NCBI GenBank assembly: GCA_964492365.1
Contig: CAZBKA010000015.1
Coordinates: 1 to 35,307, forward strand
From: JAGLTN01 sp035403325
GTDB taxonomy: Bacteria > Planctomycetota > Phycisphaerae > Sedimentisphaerales > Anaerobacaceae
Direction: 5' to 3'
DNA: 35,307 nt
Below are positions 34,520 through 35,307 of the stretch, piece after piece. The translations under genes and the position numbers were made by a program. A model generated the notes under the pieces. That model searched no databases, was not told where the DNA came from, and saw nothing but the letters and a program-made list of their open reading frames with translations. Each line of letters opens with the position of its first letter. Within the stretch, counting starts at the first letter, position 1.

Positions 34520-35307
34520 ATGAAACCTCGCAAACAGAAATTATGGAAATTGATATTACTGCTAGTAGTTTTAGTTACTATGGAGTTTTGCCTGGCAGGC
34601 CCCAACAGTCCAGATGCGGATCCGTCAACTGGATCTGCACAGACAGCTCCCATAAACGTGCCGCAAGAAAAAGTTGTCCAGCTTGATGAAAAAACTTCAA
34701 TGACATTTGTTTACATACCTGCTGGCAAATTCATTATGGGGTCTCCGCCCAGTGAATACAGAAGAGAGTTCGATGAGGACCCCGTACATGAAGTCGTCAT
34801 CACAAAAGGTTTCTACATGGGCAAATATGAGGTCACTCAACAGCAATACCTTGCAATAATGAAATTTCACCCAGGCTTTGTTTTCCCCGGTAATAATCGC
34901 CCTGCAGAAAATATAGAATGGCACTCGACAAAAGTATTTATGAGAAAATGGGAATTAAAATCAGGAATAAAATTCAGGCTCCCTACCGAAGCGGAATGGG
35001 AATATGCCTGCCGAGCTGGCACTGAAACTGCTTTCTATACAGGCAAGACTATTAGTCCGGACCAGGCAAACTATAATTGCAGATGGACCTATCTTGATAG
35101 CCCTAAAGGTCTGGCAATTGACCAGACAAAACCGGTAGGCAGCTATAAACCAAATGCTTTCGGTTTGTATGATATGCACGGAAATGTTGCTGAATGGTGT
35201 CAGGACTGGTACCAGGTTGACGCCTATAAACGATCAGAGAAAGAAGATCCGCAAGGTCCAAGAGAAGGTCTGAGCCACGTCCTCAGAGGTGGTTCATGGA
35301 GAGACGG
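34520..35307 (+). CDS. SUMF1/FGE-domain secreted protein (partial, runs off the end)
   Basis: The first 262 residues of a formylglycine-generating-enzyme-like (SUMF1) protein. A signal peptide (LILLLVVLVTMEFCLA) is followed by a 35-residue polar spacer, then the domain: MTFVYIPAGKFIMGSPPSEY, a TKGFYMGKYEVTQQQYLAIM segment, FRLPTEAEWEYACRAGTET, NAFGLYDMHGNVAEWCQDWY and VLRGGSWRDG at the window end. ATG 34520 has GAGGAG 8 bases upstream. Most exported bacterial members are not sulfatase-activating enzymes and their role is unknown; the region where the catalytic cysteines would lie is beyond the window, so activity cannot be judged. It has its own promoter candidate. Confidence 0.88.
   Translation, partial: MKPRKQKLWKLILLLVVLVTMEFCLAGPNSPDADPSTGSAQTAPINVPQEKVVQLDEKTSMTFVYIPAGKFIMGSPPSEYRREFDEDPVHEVVITKGFYMGKYEVTQQQYLAIMKFHPGFVFPGNNRPAENIEWHSTKVFMRKWELKSGIKFRLPTEAEWEYACRAGTETAFYTGKTISPDQANYNCRWTYLDSPKGLAIDQTKPVGSYKPNAFGLYDMHGNVAEWCQDWYQVDAYKRSEKEDPQGPREGLSHVLRGGSWRD

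Noticed and set aside
1..35307. CRISPR arrays, tRNA genes, insertion sequences
   Set aside because: No regular repeat-spacer array, no tRNA T-arm or acceptor pairing, and no transposase were found on reading both strands.

Overview
The window looks like a chromosomal stretch from a moderate-GC (about 40%) planctomycete or PVC-type bacterium, possibly near Phycisphaerae/Sedimentisphaerales. This is inferred from three things: a PilM-PilN fusion followed by a PilO-like protein and a large membrane-anchored protein of unknown family, a VTC/DUF4956/TolC cluster, and a DUF3616 protein. No rRNA, tRNA, CRISPR array or insertion sequence was recognised. Three runs of exactly 100 N (11018-11117, 23139-23238, 31004-31103) are scaffold gaps of unknown true length.

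Layout. (1) 1-823 is gene-free and contains a C-rich, G-poor stretch with a G-quadruplex motif on the minus strand. (2) 824-10451 (+) is a compact nine-gene chemotaxis operon: cheW, mcp, cheY, cheX, a CheX-like/CBS fusion, cheA, cheR, cheD, cheB. (3) 10499-11359 (-) is a DUF3616 protein, broken by a gap, with an apparently leaderless promoter. (4) 11448-15160 (-) is a four-gene operon in the order VTC polyphosphate polymerase, DUF4956 membrane protein, small membrane-anchored protein, TolC-like lipoprotein. (5) 16045-16812 (+) is an MtfA-type zinc peptidase. (6) 16933-20752 (-) holds a copper P-type ATPase and a MATE transporter, both richer in GC than the rest. (7) 20834-22967 (-) is ahcY-bioY, closed by a clear rho-independent terminator. 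(8) 23240-24637 (-) is an RhlE-like RNA helicase. (9) 24928-27453 (+) is a GH2 beta-mannosidase with a good sigma70-type promoter. (10) 27474-33302 (-) is a type IV pilus-like assembly operon (PilM-PilN fusion, PilO-like, unknown third protein). (11) 33303-34519 is a 1.2 kb gene-free region, followed by the start of a SUMF1/FGE-domain protein that runs off the window end.

How the genes work together. The chemotaxis operon encodes a full signalling and adaptation circuit: receptor, CheW, CheA, CheY, methylation by CheR, demethylation and deamidation by CheB and CheD, and CheX for dephosphorylating CheY-P. The gene between cheX and cheA is the most unusual item. Its N-terminal region keeps the CheC/CheX/FliY-type phosphatase signature (Asp-x3-Glu-x2-Asn) at the same spacing as the neighbouring CheX, and after a Glu/Gln-rich linker it carries two CBS repeats. 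This suggests that a ligand sensed by CBS could tune CheY-P decay. No flagellar gene is present, but a pilus-type operon lies 17 kb away, so the output could be twitching rather than swimming. That link is inference only.
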